Origin: Protula sp. h YS-2021
Taxonomy: Eukaryota; Annelida; Polychaeta; Sabellida; Serpulidae
NCBI GenBank assembly: GCA_949752745.1
Contig: OX457031.1
Coordinates: 44,580,269 to 44,644,268, forward strand
DNA: 64,000 nucleotides
Direction of reading: 5' to 3'
This document shows, in pieces, positions 10,380 through 20,379 of this stretch (the stretch's first letter is position 1; every line of letters starts with the position of its first letter). The position numbers and the translations under genes are program-made. The notes below the pieces were generated by a model. That model had not been told where the DNA came from. It worked only from the letters and a program-made list of their open reading frames with translations, and made no database searches.

Positions 10380-10930
10380 GATGGTATCGCTCCAGTATTC
10401 CAGTGAAAATTCATGACTGAGAATATACGGTCCCCATTTATTATCGTCCGTGATACGGAGGGATATAGTTATGAGCTGGTCCGTCCGTCTGTCTGCAAAG
10501 AGTACTAAGTTTTGTCCGGACGACTTCTCATAGAAGGGGATGTCATAGGAACCTGAAACCTTGCATGGTGGAAATATATATATATTGAAGATGTGCAAAG
10601 TGGCATTATTGTCAAAATCGGCCAAAAAATTGACGCCGTGGGAAATTGTCAAAAATGGTGAATTTATGGCTTGACTTAGAAGTCAGACGATGTTTTGTCC
10701 GGCCGACTTCTCTTAGAAGTGATTGTCATAGGAACCTGAAACTTTGCTTGGTGAAAATATATATATTGAAGATGTGCAACGTGGCATTATTGTTAAAATA
10801 GGGAAAAAATTGACATCGTGGGAAATTGTCACAAAGTGTTAATTTTTGGCTTGAACTTAGCCGTGAGACGATGTTTTGTCCGGCCGACTTCTTATAAAAG
10901 GGGCTGTCGTAGAACCTGAAAGCTTGCAGC
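10380..10930 (-). repeat. Tandem-core repeat, about 175 bp units, inverted
   Basis: Three units share TTTTGTCCGG, GAAGATGTGCAA and AAATTGACATCGTGGGAAAT. The end near 10440-10495 carries a GTCCGTCTGTCTGC tail that is the reverse of the GACAGACGGAC tail at about 3640. Same family as 6740-7320. Confidence 0.75.
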
Positions 10931-11383
10931 GTGACTTGACCTCTTTTTATTTTTACTGCTGCTTCATGGGGGATCTTGTCTTACTGAGACTCTAATATTG
11001 CAGTTGTCGGTTAATTGCGAATTCCGATTCCAATGAAAACTTTTGCAACTGAATTACTCAAGGAAAATTGACTCAGCTGTGTGCCAGTGAAATCGCCGCA
11101 AGCTGAGCTGCTGGTGACACGTATACTCCGAGCAAATGCAATCTAATTAAATGCTCGAATAAATTTATCTCAGGCTTCATGAGATTGCAATCACCTCCCG
11201 ACGTGGTTATAGGAGAGACCACACAGTTTTGAGTTGACTGGTTGTTCGTCAATCGCAATTAATTATAAAAACATCCGTATGTATTGGGGGCATTTAAAAA
11301 CAGCGACGAATGTGTAACCGCCCTCCAGTAAAAAGAAAGTGTACCAAAAGTTGTCAAAACAGTGCATAACTTATCCATATAAA

Positions 11384-11510
11384 ACAGGGTACGAGTTAGT
11401 TAACCAGGGAACGAGTCGTCTTTCGCATGGGTACGAGTCGTCCAAGAAAATAGGGGACGAGTCGTCCAAAAGCGTACGAGTCGGTTAGGTGACGAGTATG
11501 CGAGGGAACA
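11384..11510 (-). repeat. Right inverted arm with GGTACGAGTCG motifs
   Basis: Inverted partner of 9041-9165. GGGTACGAGTCGTCC-type motifs recur about every 30-35 bp. Confidence 0.7.
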
Positions 11511-11522
11511 AACACGGATAGG

Positions 11523-11790
11523 GATTGTAAATGGGCCAGGTTCGTCAAAGGAAAATGGACCAGCTGGACTTAAAAAATTTCAGCTCTTGATTGAGTATTG
11601 TTAAAACGATATCTCAAGAACGACTGCAGGGATTTTAATGAAATTTGGTATGTAGCTTCTATGGGCACTAACAAGGATCGGTATCGCAAATGGGCGAGGT
11701 TCGTCCAAGGAAAATGCACCAACTGGACTTGGAAAATTTCAGCTCTTGATTGACTCTTGATGGCCGAGTTCAACTGATGGCCAATCACCA
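11523..11790 (-). repeat. Inverted degenerate copy of the 168 bp satellite-like monomer
   Basis: About one and a half monomers related to the array at 600-2560: GGGCCAGGTTCGTC, GACCAGCTGGACTT and TTTCAGCTCTTGATTGA are the reverse complements of its landmarks. Confidence 0.8.
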
Positions 11791-12790
11791 AAAATTGTAC
11801 CAGCACATGTAGCTAGGAAGGCCTGCTACCTTTTCTTAAAATTTCAAGCCTTTAAGACTACCTTCCTGGGGATCCTCAAAATTTTACTGAAAATGTTTTG
11901 GTTTTTCGCCAAAATTTCCGACAATTTTTCGGCCGATCACCAAAAAAAAGTAACAGCCAGGTAGACAGGTGTGTTTGCTGCCTTTACTTAAAATTTCAAG
12001 AGAGTAATACTAGTTTCCCGGAGTTCTTTAAGGTTTTAATTAACATTTTTCGGTTTTTGAAATCATTAAGACTATTTTCCAGGAGTTAGTTAAAGTTTTA
12101 CTGACCATTTTTGGTTTTTCACAAAAAAAATTCCGCCAAATTTTGGACAATCACTAAAAAAAGTAATAACCAGTAGGTAGTAACGCCTGCTCCTTCATCC
12201 AAAATTTCAAGACAGTAAGATTATTTCCAGCAGTTAGTTAACATTTTACTGAAAAAAATTTTCGTTTTTCGTCAATTGTTGGCGAATCACCAAAAAAAAA
12301 AAGTAATAGCCAGATAGATAGTAACATTTACTACTCTCACTTAAAATTTCAAGACAGTAAGACTATTTTCCTGGAGATATTTCAGATTTTACGAGCAAGA
12401 TTTGGGTTTTCACCAATTTTTTTACCCCCCCCCCCCCAAAAAAAAAAAAATAAATAAAAAATAAAATAAAAATAAATAAAAAAAAGTTAGACACTTATGC
12501 ACCCTACCTTTCACCAAAATTTTAGAACGTTTCCACCAAAACCCTAGGAGGAGATATGTTTTAAAGGAATTTGGCTTCTGGCCAATATTTCCACCAATTT
12601 TGGGCGAATCGTCTAAAAGAAAAGTAATAGCCAGATAGGTACCTATGTCCGCTGCCATCAATCAAATTCTCAAGACATTCTGGCTAAAAACCTAGAAGAT
12701 ACGATTTTTCAACTTAAAAGCGTACATACGCACATACTTTCAACGACTGCTATAGCCCCGGCCTCTGTAAGAAGCTGGGGTTAAAAAGTT
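11791..12790 (+). repeat. Tandem-core repeat, about 140-150 bp units, with hairpin end
   Basis: About six units share CACCAAAAAAAAGTAA, AATTTCAAGACAGTAAGAC and TTTTTGGTTTTTC. It ends with a CGTACATACGCACATAC tail and a GC-rich near-palindrome (CCCCGGCCTCTG...AGCTGGGG) at about 12751-12780. C/A homopolymers lie at 12420-12485. Compare 21480-23060 and 34140-36010. Confidence 0.7.
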
Positions 12791-13026
12791 CTTCACATCG
12801 CTATAAAGTTCTTCACTCCAGTTTTGAAATGTTTGGTATTTTGAGTTTTTTCCTCAAGCAAACCACACGTGAACAGATAGTCAATGACCGCTATTTTCAC
12901 CTCCCTCCCCGCCCCTTCCATCCTACCCACTTACCCAACCCCCTCGCCCATGTTCACACAGTCTCGCAACGCTTACCTACAACTACCTATTCGAGGGTTC
13001 AAATTTTCAAAGCTGTAATGTTTCCC
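12791..13026. other. Sequence downstream of the CW-PWWP-ARID gene
   Basis: May hold 3' UTR or a further exon on minus. A C-rich stretch at 12899-12950 is present. No AATAAA was spotted near the candidate stop. Confidence 0.35.
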
Positions 13027-13144
13027 TCATGCCTTGTAAATATACATAAATACCGTGCAAACTTTGTCCTGTGGGCTTAGCGTCTGACGTATCAACTGTT
13101 CACAGGGTGTCTTCATTAAAAACAGTTCGTAAGGATACAGATTC
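13027..13144 (-). CDS. ZCWPW2-like: CW-PWWP-ARID gene, exon 9 (ARID end; last exon or followed by another)
   Basis: Acceptor TGTTTACAG. One base completes Arg450, then NLYPYE closes the ARID fold. Two outcomes fit: reading on to a TGA at 13027-13029 (protein about 488 residues), or splicing at a possible donor after 13054 (ACG/GTATTT, phase 0) into an exon lost among the repeats below 12.8 kb. I see no AATAAA close behind the TGA, which keeps the second option open. Confidence 0.75.
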
Positions 13145-16100
13145 CTGTAAACAAGCACGGCCAGCAGCTCTTTTATTTGTGGGCAAAGATATTTATACAG
13201 TAAAATAAATGTTATTTCCGTTCATATGAAACGCCCTTACAGTCCATTAATCCTTGGTGTTTATTCACAAATCTCTCGCACTTCAGGGCGTTCTACAACA
13301 GAGCCAGCAAAGCAGTAATAGACGCGGCCCTTACCTCAGGTAGTACCGCTTGACCGCATGACCACATATGTATCTGCTATCACTGAGGATCAACTCCCTC
13401 AGTACAGACGACCACATTCTCTTCTTACTCACCTGCAATCGGAATTAGCACATGTTTCGTCATCTCGAAACTTTGCAAACGTTTTTTTTTCTATCAAAAT
13501 AAATCTTGTCTGTATTTTTTGCTTGGTGCTATTTTGCTTTGCTTCTAAAACAAAAAATCACATGGTTTGCAACAGAAATGACCAAACATTTTTACTTCTA
13601 AAATATCAAACTAACACAACTATGCTCCGCTTATGGGTTGATTGCAAATTCCAATAATCGAAAGTGTATGTTATTTCATTTATTAACCATTCATAAAGGA
13701 CATAAAGTCATACTAAGTTATGATAAAATTACAACAATATAATCCCCCTTTACTGTAAAAGATAGTCTGGTATTTTATTAGAGATGTATCTTACGATGAA
13801 TTCAACGACAATTACCGTTGCGTAACCGCCGCGCTCATACACGGCCTGAAACAACTGGAAATACGTGACGGGGACTTCTTTCCAACATGGCGGCTTTGCC
13901 AGGGATGTATTATGACGCGAATGAAAACTGCGCAGATTGTGTTCAAATTCTTTCTCATTCTGTGCAAAAATCTAAGAAAATATGTGAACGAACTCAATTA
14001 TAACAATAGAAAATTCTGTCACATTTCTTAAATCCTGGGAAACACACCCCTTACACCCCTGACTTCTGAGACTTTTGTCGTTTTTTCTGGCTCTTGGGTT
14101 TTTCAATTGAAAATTTTGTAGAACAAAATTATGCACATGCATGTATTTTATACATGACTACAGCAAAGAGAACAGACATAGTTGGGTAATATAGGAGCAA
14201 GCCACTCAAGCCAAAATCTTTGCAACATTATAGTTTTGTCCAGGACAACCAGACAAAGCTAACAGAAATGTCTACCCTGGAAGCAATCTAGTTAGTATCA
14301 AAGCTACACCACCTCGTCCTGTGTGTAGGAGGGAGACTGTGACGAGCTCAGTAGCATCAAGTATAGAATATAAACAACAGCGGCCAGTGCACACGCAACA
14401 TTAGCGTACAGGCTTTCGTACACTTTAATCGACACCTATTTAGTGTTCTTGTTTTTACAAACAAAAACAAATGTCACCCCGAAATAAACCACAATTCCTC
14501 AATACCCATTTTCCACTTTTTTATCGAAATAAACGATTAATTCCTGCACACAAAATTATAATTTATTATCAAAAATTTTAAAATAACACAAAAATTTAAC
14601 GCGGAACTGGCCACAAATATGTTTCGAAAATTTGCGATCCAGTATATATTTTTTTTAATCACAGGACATACCTCGCACCACCCAAAACAAAAATCACGTG
14701 TCCCTCACCCATCCCGAAAGCGCCGATCCACTTCAAAAACCTGCACAAATCTTTAAAATAAATATTAATCTTTAAAATAAAAACCTGCATCTAACCACTG
14801 TGATACAGCATATATATATATTTCCAATATCACAGAAACAGATTATCAGTAAGGGCGCCTAAAGCCAAGGATTACAGAGAGCAAAATTCAATTATACCTG
14901 TAAATCAATCAAGAACTTTTCCTCTTTGGTTTTACACATTTCTAAGGAATGATTTAGCTGATCGGGGTCCGTCTTTTGCGAGTATTGTTGATAGAACTTC
15001 TGCATCCTCCCTCCCCGACACCCCACCGTTGTGGTGGCTTCAGTAGACTTTCCTGACGTTGAAATCTTCTCGTTAAATGACCTTCTCTTTGATGTTGTAC
15101 TTTTCACAACACGATTTTTCTTGCCTAATGACATTGGAAGGGCTGATTTCGTCTTCTCAGGCGGTGACGTATTCGTTCTCGCTGCAGTAACTGTCTTCGC
15201 TTGACAAGGTGCTTGTTTAACAGTCTTCTCATCTAAAAATCAAGAATTTTAGAAGATTTACCAGTTTCTGACTGACTGAGTTATTGAAGTCATTTGCATT
15301 TCCAATCACTCAATTTTTAACATATTTATACTGCTGGAGAAAAAGCTAATGTTTTTAATATTGTCCTGGTACGTAACTTATAACCAGCATTAGTAATAAC
15401 ATGCAACAAAATTCTTACTCTGAAAGAGCTCTTATTATATTTTATGTAAAACTGTATCGTAGACTAAAACAAAACAATAAAAATTGCACGCAACAGAACA
15501 AAAAACACAGCTCATCAAAACGTATGTCCCATCTTTAGTTATTCGGTAACTCAGACTAAACACCACGAGTAAAAGATTTTAGCAGTTGAACAGTTCTGTG
15601 AGCCTACGTGTTTTACAGTTCTGTGAGCACTTATGTATTGCAGTTGTGTGAGCGTATCTTTTTTACCATTCTGTGAGTTCTGTGGGCGTATGTGTTTTAC
15701 AGTTCTGTGAGCGTATGTGTTCTACAGTTCTGTGAGCGTATGTTTTACAGTTATGTGAGCCTATATGTATTACAGTTCTGTGAGCGTATATGTTTTACAG
15801 TTCTGTGAGCGTATGTGTTTTACAGTTCTGTGAGCGCATGTCTTTAACAGTTGCGTGAGTTCTGTGGGCGTATGTGTATCATGTTTTTTATGATGAAATG
15901 ACTCTTCAATAACTCGGTAACTTAGTTTTAGTCTGACCTACCAAATGAATACCTACTTGTTATAACAGAAATAGTATTAACAATAACCACACTACCTATG
16001 ACAACAAAAAATACTATTATACTAATGAAATAATACCACGGTTAACATCGTACACCACCTTTAACAGGAAAGCCGTCTTGGTCTGTGTACTTGAACTCAC

Positions 16101-18416
16101 AACAGTTGAGCCTGCTAGTCGGTGAGGCAGTGATTAGTCTGTTGGCTTCGGCTATGGCTTTCTCAATAGTGTTACCATGGGAACCGTGATGACGCTTTGG
16201 TTTGGGCTGCCCACGGTGTCGTCGCCCCTGTATGATAGTCGTACGTGAATACATTGTACTCGAATCACTGAACTGGTGGAGCAATCATGTGACAGATTTA
16301 CAGTGAAAAACTTTCGAATGTATGGAACAGCCAGTTGCTATAACATTGGTACTAAGCACCCAGTGAAAAGACTTACACGCGTTCGCTTACGAGTGCACTT
16401 GGTAGCTCGTGAAGGGCTACTCGCAGACTTGTCAGTGTTATCTACTTTTGTACCATAGACCTCGACCTGCAGTCAACAAGGCATAAACTTTCGTTCACGG
16501 GCCATGCTGCGGATCAACAAAAATCATATCGTTAAAAAAGATCAACTGTACCTACAATATAATAAATCAGAGAATACAGAAAGATATGAAAAAATAAAAA
16601 GTGAGAAAATTAATAGCTTAGAATTTACATAATTTACATAGCAATGGGTAAAAATAACCGAGTTCATTTGTAAACCAGTACAACTGTATCTTTCGAATAA
16701 CATCTTTAACAGCCATGAAGATTTTTTGGTATGATATTCTCATTGGAACCTTGAGGAAAAATAACCAGAATATTAAAACGGACGACAATAGGAAAAAGTC
16801 ACATAAGAAGGACTGACACCTGCTTGTGGTTGAGCCAGCTGTGACTGTGCTTTGCGCCGAGAAATTCCACGTGGTAACTAGTCGCGTGACCGGCGCTGTT
16901 GAGCACCACGTGACAGCCTTCCGCTGGGTCCTGACAGACAACACCCGGCCACCTTAACGGGAAACAATATTTCTTTCGTAACGAGAAACTTGCGTCATTT
17001 TTACAATACTTCTTCTTCCGTGTTTCGTGATGACAAGATATGTAGTAGAAGGACTTTTACACAAAACCTCTTTTTTATTGAAAAGATAACAGTGCCACTT
17101 GGTTAAGCAAAAGCAATATGACTGAAATACAGCGCAAAACAGTGTTTAAAACTATACGACTCAAAGGGCGTTTTACATCGAATAGAAAACCCATCATCGA
17201 TTTTATATTTCGACTTTCTACCGAATTTTTTTCTCACTATTTATTATATTTTAATGAAAACATTATCCGCAATTCACGCGTTCACGAATTTTACTTTTTA
17301 ATTAATTAACATTTTTAATTAATTTAACATCAAAATTAACTTTTAATTTGATCTGAACTTGGTATTCGACCTGACGTAGCCGGGAAGTTTGGCCCACACC
17401 AAAGCACCCTCGCTGAGAACTGAGGACACATACGTCAGCTTGCATTTTTTGGCTGCTTTCTCGTACTGAGTAAAATCTTCCTAGTAACATCAAGATGCTC
17501 TAATTTAACGTCTTTCAATGGGAGAAATTAATTTATACCCAGATTACTAAAAGAAAAACACCAAAAATATAAATTCTGGGAATAAAATTTGCGTAACATA
17601 TGTTGGAAATAAACATAATACATACTGCTCCCAACGCATATCAAACACATGGACATGTGATTCCGAACATATGATGACAAGAACTCACCTCAACACCCCA
17701 CCGCCCCGCCCCGCCCCCCCCCCCCCATCCCCTGCTTCCCCACCCAGTTGGGTTCAAATGACTTGAATTTTCAGCTCTGTTACTCATAAAACATTAGACA
17801 AGAAAACACCTCCGGGTCGTCGCAGCTACTGTACTGCTGTTGGGCGTTCATAAAACAAAACCACGGCTCGTCTTGGCTCAGACTTCGCGCCACAACAAGA
17901 GGGATCCTTCTCCACTTCAAACAGTTCGTCTTCTCGCACTGTACCCACGCATCATTCGTTAGCTGTTGATAACGACCATAATGATATTATTCACAATGAC
18001 TTACATTTCGAGTTTTGTCCGGCGACGCGAGCGCATAATTTTCACATAATTATCCTTCAGGAAGGTCATTTTCGGCTCATTTAAGGCCTTCTGGGGTAAC
18101 AAAATTTCAATTAATTTTTCTACAGCAGGTCAACTCACAATTTCTTAAACATTAAACAAGAAAACACCTTGATAAACAAGAAAGCACATTGATAGCAGAA
18201 GCGACTCAAAACATTTAGAGATCATTTACTTAGACATAGTCATTAAAATCCTTAGCCAACCTGTACCTTCACAAAACTGTCGACGCGTGAACCAACACTG
18301 GAATCTGACACACAGCTATTGCTAATGACTGGAGAGGAGTCATTTTGCCATGCCAGTCGATAATTGGTTTCTGATTTCTTGTCTTGCTCTAAGACTTGAT
18401 GCTTGTTACTGGACAT
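13027..18416 (-). CDS. ZCWPW2-like: CW zinc finger - PWWP - ARID domain protein, nine-exon gene model
   Basis: Joining nine exons gives about 488 residues. Seen: N-terminal tail 1-50; CW zinc finger about 56-101 with Cys59, Cys64, Cys86, Cys97 and cage-type Trp56 and Trp67; PWWP about 125-182 (core YVRWPG at 136-141, YHVEF at 164-168, Trp177); Lys/Arg/Ser/Thr-rich linker about 198-345; ARID about 371-456 (FHSRH, ERGGY, Trp424, closing LRNLYPYE). Every junction is GT-AG and phase-compatible, and domains split across exons rejoin exactly. Family knowledge: CW domains read histone H3K4 methylation, PWWP domains read H3K36 methylation and bind DNA, ARID binds AT-rich DNA; inferred role is a nuclear chromatin reader. 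The first 365 residues match the layout of ZCWPW2 (CW near the N-terminus, then PWWP); ZCWPW1 has a longer N-terminus. Neither has an ARID as far as I know. The start is the first ATG after an in-frame stop. Two adjacent genes split between exons 6 and 7 is the main alternative. The 3' end is uncertain. Confidence 0.86.
13335..13432 (-). CDS. ZCWPW2-like: CW-PWWP-ARID gene, exon 8 (C-terminal half of ARID)
   Basis: Thirty-two codons plus two bases; acceptor CCGATTGCAG, donor CTGAG/GTAAGG (strong). It continues GGYAT into VSKKRMWSSVLREL, the conserved Val and Trp of the ARID core, and ends HAVKRYYL. The split arginine codon is completed by exon 9. Confidence 0.88.
13816..13971 (-). CDS. ZCWPW2-like: CW-PWWP-ARID gene, exon 7 (N-terminal half of ARID)
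   Basis: Fifty-two codons, phase 0 at both ends; acceptor CATATTTTCTTAG, donor AACG/GTAATT. The peptide has the ARID signature: EKEFEHNLRSFHSRH, AKPPCW, then YFQLFQAVYERGGYAT. In family members these form the first helices of the DNA-binding fold. The stretch is CpG-richer than its surroundings. Confidence 0.88.
14898..15232 (-). CDS. ZCWPW2-like: CW-PWWP-ARID gene, exon 6 (Lys/Ser/Thr-rich linker)
   Basis: Two bases plus 111 codons, about residues 254-365. Basic, Ser/Thr-rich and probably disordered, then a more ordered tail (KFYQQYSQ to KEEKFLIDLQ) that leads straight into the ARID exon. The donor is strong: TTACAG/GTATAA, phase 0. The linker is weakly conserved in such families, so support comes from splice sites, phase and the long open frame. 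Confidence 0.78.
15595..15885 (+). repeat. Minisatellite of about 25 bp in intron 5 of the CW-PWWP-ARID gene
   Basis: About eleven units around GTTTTACAGTTCTGTGAGC with small variations. Read on the minus strand it lies inside an intron, so it does not disrupt coding. Confidence 0.85.
16059..16272 (-). CDS. ZCWPW2-like: CW-PWWP-ARID gene, exon 5 (PWWP C-terminal helices, basic linker)
   Basis: Seventy-one codons plus one base. A basic patch (GRRHRGQPKPKRHH) precedes a helical segment, IEKAIAEANRLI, typical of the helices after a PWWP barrel. Acceptor is CTCCACCAG; the donor AAAG/GTGGTG leaves one G that joins AT of exon 6 to make Asp254. Intron 5, 826 bp, holds a 25 bp minisatellite. Confidence 0.82.
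16820..16952 (-). CDS. ZCWPW2-like: CW-PWWP-ARID gene, exon 4 (PWWP domain)
   Basis: One base plus 44 codons. It carries the rest of the PWWP barrel: WPGVVCQDP, then TSYHVEFLGAKHSHSW. Acceptor is GTTAAG, donor CAG/GTGTCA (phase 0). Aromatic residues Tyr136, Trp139 and Phe168 sit where PWWP proteins form the methyl-lysine cage. The same strand also contains a 108-residue open frame here that is not the real one. Confidence 0.9.
17371..17480 (-). CDS. ZCWPW2-like: CW-PWWP-ARID gene, exon 3 (CW-PWWP linker and first PWWP strand)
   Basis: Thirty-six codons plus two bases. It begins EDFTQYEK, completing the acidic end of the CW domain, and ends with EGALVWAKLPGYV, the first beta strand of a PWWP domain. 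The split arginine codon (AG plus G) is completed by exon 4, giving the continuous core VRWPG. The donor, GTCGAA, is weak but fits; a downstream-shifted alternative breaks the domain. Confidence 0.88.
17699..17745 (+). repeat. C-rich run in intron 2 of the CW-PWWP-ARID gene
   Basis: A stretch of mostly C with a few G and A. Transcribed from the minus strand it would be G-rich RNA. Confidence 0.7.
17810..17962 (-). CDS. ZCWPW2-like: CW-PWWP-ARID gene, exon 2 (CW zinc finger)
   Basis: Fifty-one codons, phase 0 at both ends, with acceptor ATCAACAG and donor GAG/GTGTTT. The peptide has the CW hallmark: WVQCEKTNC, then LKWRR, a Trp-Phe-Cys, and a final Cys in SSCDDPE. These supply four zinc-ligand cysteines and the aromatic residues that hold methylated H3K4 in the family. 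The CW domain closes with the DDPE/E junction into exon 3. Confidence 0.92.
18267..18416 (-). CDS. ZCWPW2-like: CW-PWWP-ARID gene, exon 1 (start codon exon)
   Basis: Fifty codons from ATG at 18414-18416 to a strong donor (AAG then GTACAG). A TGA lies in frame two codons upstream of the ATG, so this is the first available Met. It encodes a polar, Ser- and Asn-rich N-terminal tail with no recognisable domain. It ends in phase 0, matching exon 2. Intron 1 is 304 bp. Confidence 0.8.
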
Positions 18417-18929
18417 CCTTCAATCACTTCTATTGAAGGTATAAAAACTGTGAAGTTGATATATACAAACATAAATGCAACAAATTAGCCTTTACCCTAA
18501 GTAAAACTTGATGGGTCCTGGGGCTGTTTCGTTGCTTTCGTTTTTAACTCTCGTGTTCTGACAAAGAGAGTCCTTCAATGAATCTGTCAACAGGTGTAAA
18601 ATGTTTAGTTTATACACCTTATTGTAGATTTAAAGCATTTGGAAATTAAGAAGTTGTGCGAACACCAAAGCACCAACATTTCTGAACCACCAAAAAAAAA
18701 AAACAAAAAAAAAACAACATATGCTTAAGTTTCGAAAATTAAAGATCGAATATTTGACTTTTTAATGTAAACTCCAAGCATAACCACAATAAATTTCAGA
18801 AATATTTGAAGAACCAGATAGTTTAACAGGCCCGTAGCCCCGCCAAGGCACCAAAATCTTGGAAGTGCCAAAATAAAACAACAACAAAACATGTCGAGGA
18901 AAAAATAGCATTGTTTCTCCCGTGATGGG
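18417..18929. other. Upstream region of the CW-PWWP-ARID gene
   Basis: The 5' UTR and promoter of the minus-strand gene should lie here, but no TATA box, CpG island or CCAAT pair stands out. AT-rich, with an A run at 18692-18715. Confidence 0.35.
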
Positions 18930-19131
18930 TCAGTGAGTGAGTGAGTGAGTGAGAGGGAGAGAGAGAGACAGAGACAGAGAGAGGAGAGAGGAGAGAGAGA
19001 GAGAGAGAGACAGTCAGAGACAGAGACAGAGAGAGAGACAGAGAGAGAGAGACAGAGAGAGACAGAGACAGAGGGAGAGAGAGACAGAGGGAGACAGACA
19101 GACAGACAGAGATAGAGAGAGAGAGAAGAAA
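18930..19131 (+). repeat. GA/GACA-rich microsatellite
   Basis: Two hundred bases made almost entirely of GAGA and GACAGA, preceded by a short GTGA run. Frames on either strand here are repeat artefacts. Confidence 0.95.
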
Positions 19132-19218
19132 AAACATAATTAATTTGAAAACATAATTAACGCATATTTACGCTAGTTTGGTGTCGTTTCTTTAACAAAA
19201 AGAGACAGCCATAGCCCA

Positions 19219-19640
19219 AATGATTTATGGTCATGTGGTTTATCTACGACCATCTGGATGATCTATGGCAACTTGGATGATCTATGGCCATCTGGATGAT
19301 CTATGGCCATATGGATGATCTATGACCGTCTGGATGATCTATGACCACCTGGATGATCTATGACCGTCTGGATGATCCATGGCCGCCTGGATGATCTTTG
19401 GCCATCTGGATGATGTATGGCAACTTGGATGATCTATGACCGTCTGGATGATCCATGGCCGTCTGGATGATCTATGGCCAGCTGGATGATCTATGACCGT
19501 CTGGATGATCTATATTTCAACTTGAATGATCTACCGCCACCTGGGTGACCTATGGTTATTTGAATGATCTATAGCTTTTTTGTGATCTATGGTTATTTAG
19601 TTGATCTATGGTTATTTCGATGATCTCTGGTCATCAGGAC
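19219..19640 (+). repeat. 19 bp minisatellite (CTGGATGATCTATGGCCAT)
   Basis: About twenty units of 19 bp, best preserved at 19250-19510, with C/A and G/A variants at the GGCC position, decaying towards 19640. Confidence 0.9.
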
Positions 19641-19715
19641 TAAAAATCAAACGCGAAATCATGCCAAAAATAGGGAGGTCTTTCTCGTCGCAAAGGACTA
19701 TTTTACTCATAATTC

Positions 19716-19742
19716 TTTTTTTTTTTTTTTTTTTTTTTTTTT
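19716..19742 (+). repeat. Poly(T) run
   Basis: A T homopolymer of about 26 bases, possibly the poly(A) tail of a minus-strand retrotransposed copy. No parent sequence is recognised. Confidence 0.8.
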
Positions 19743-20379
19743 GAAATAAAGAAATTTAAAGAGCATTTAAAGACAGAACTACTCAGAAAGCATTCAAACA
19801 AATTTGAAAACAATCTTGCCCAGTTAAACATTTGAAAGAAAGTGGTAAATTTACCGTAAAATAAATAGGACTGTCAAATTCCAGGGTTGTTCAAGAGCGT
19901 ACCAAGCCTGTATTAAAAAGGTTTTTGTGTAAATGAACATTTCCTAATATCGCCCAAAGCCCCCTTTCTCCCCCGTCTCCAAGTGAGTGAACTTGACACT
20001 GTAGCTTTGTAGCTCCAAGAAGCGGTACGCCGCAGGGTTTCAATTCCTCGCTATGTAATGATATGCAAATCAACTGCACTCACTTTGATGCAGCTTTGTG
20101 GCGATTTCGTGCGACATTCAACGACCCACAAGGGCAATGATATATAACTTGTGTGTCACGCTATCTTTAAAAGAAAAGGAGACAGAAACTAGACCGAATT
20201 TCCCTACACGTAGCGAAATGGCACCCACGGCAGAAGGCCAGAAACACAATACATCTGGTCAAAAACAAATCTCTAACTGTTTGAAGATAATTATCAGCTT
20301 CCGGATTTTTATTTTATCTTGAACGACAAAGTCACCGAAGTACGTATAATGTAACCTCCAGGCAAAAATCATCAAAATC
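19743..20379. other. No gene called
   Basis: AT-rich. A 62-codon minus-strand frame at 19891-20079 has protein-like composition but no domain or splice support. Confidence 0.4.

Noticed and set aside
13884..14010. Plus-strand ATGGCGGC start with a 38-codon frame in CpG-rich sequence
   Set aside because: It is antisense to the ARID exon, which explains the GC-rich composition, and no good donor follows.
14304..14318. A short terminal exon for the CW-PWWP gene (good acceptor, then four codons and a stop)
   Set aside because: The ARID exon further downstream also fits in phase and adds a complete recognisable domain, so the four-codon ending is likely chance or at most a rare alternative.
15595..15885. 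A CRISPR-like array
   Set aside because: Units are contiguous with no unique spacers; it is a eukaryotic minisatellite inside an intron.
16618..16944. 108-codon minus-strand frame
   Set aside because: It overlaps the PWWP exon in a different frame and has no domain of its own.
18823..19143. Ser/Leu- or Arg/Glu-rich frames of 60-100 codons
   Set aside because: Translation of the GA/GACA microsatellite.
19891..20079. 62-codon minus-strand frame with protein-like composition
   Set aside because: No domain, no splice sites with matching phase and no partner exon nearby.
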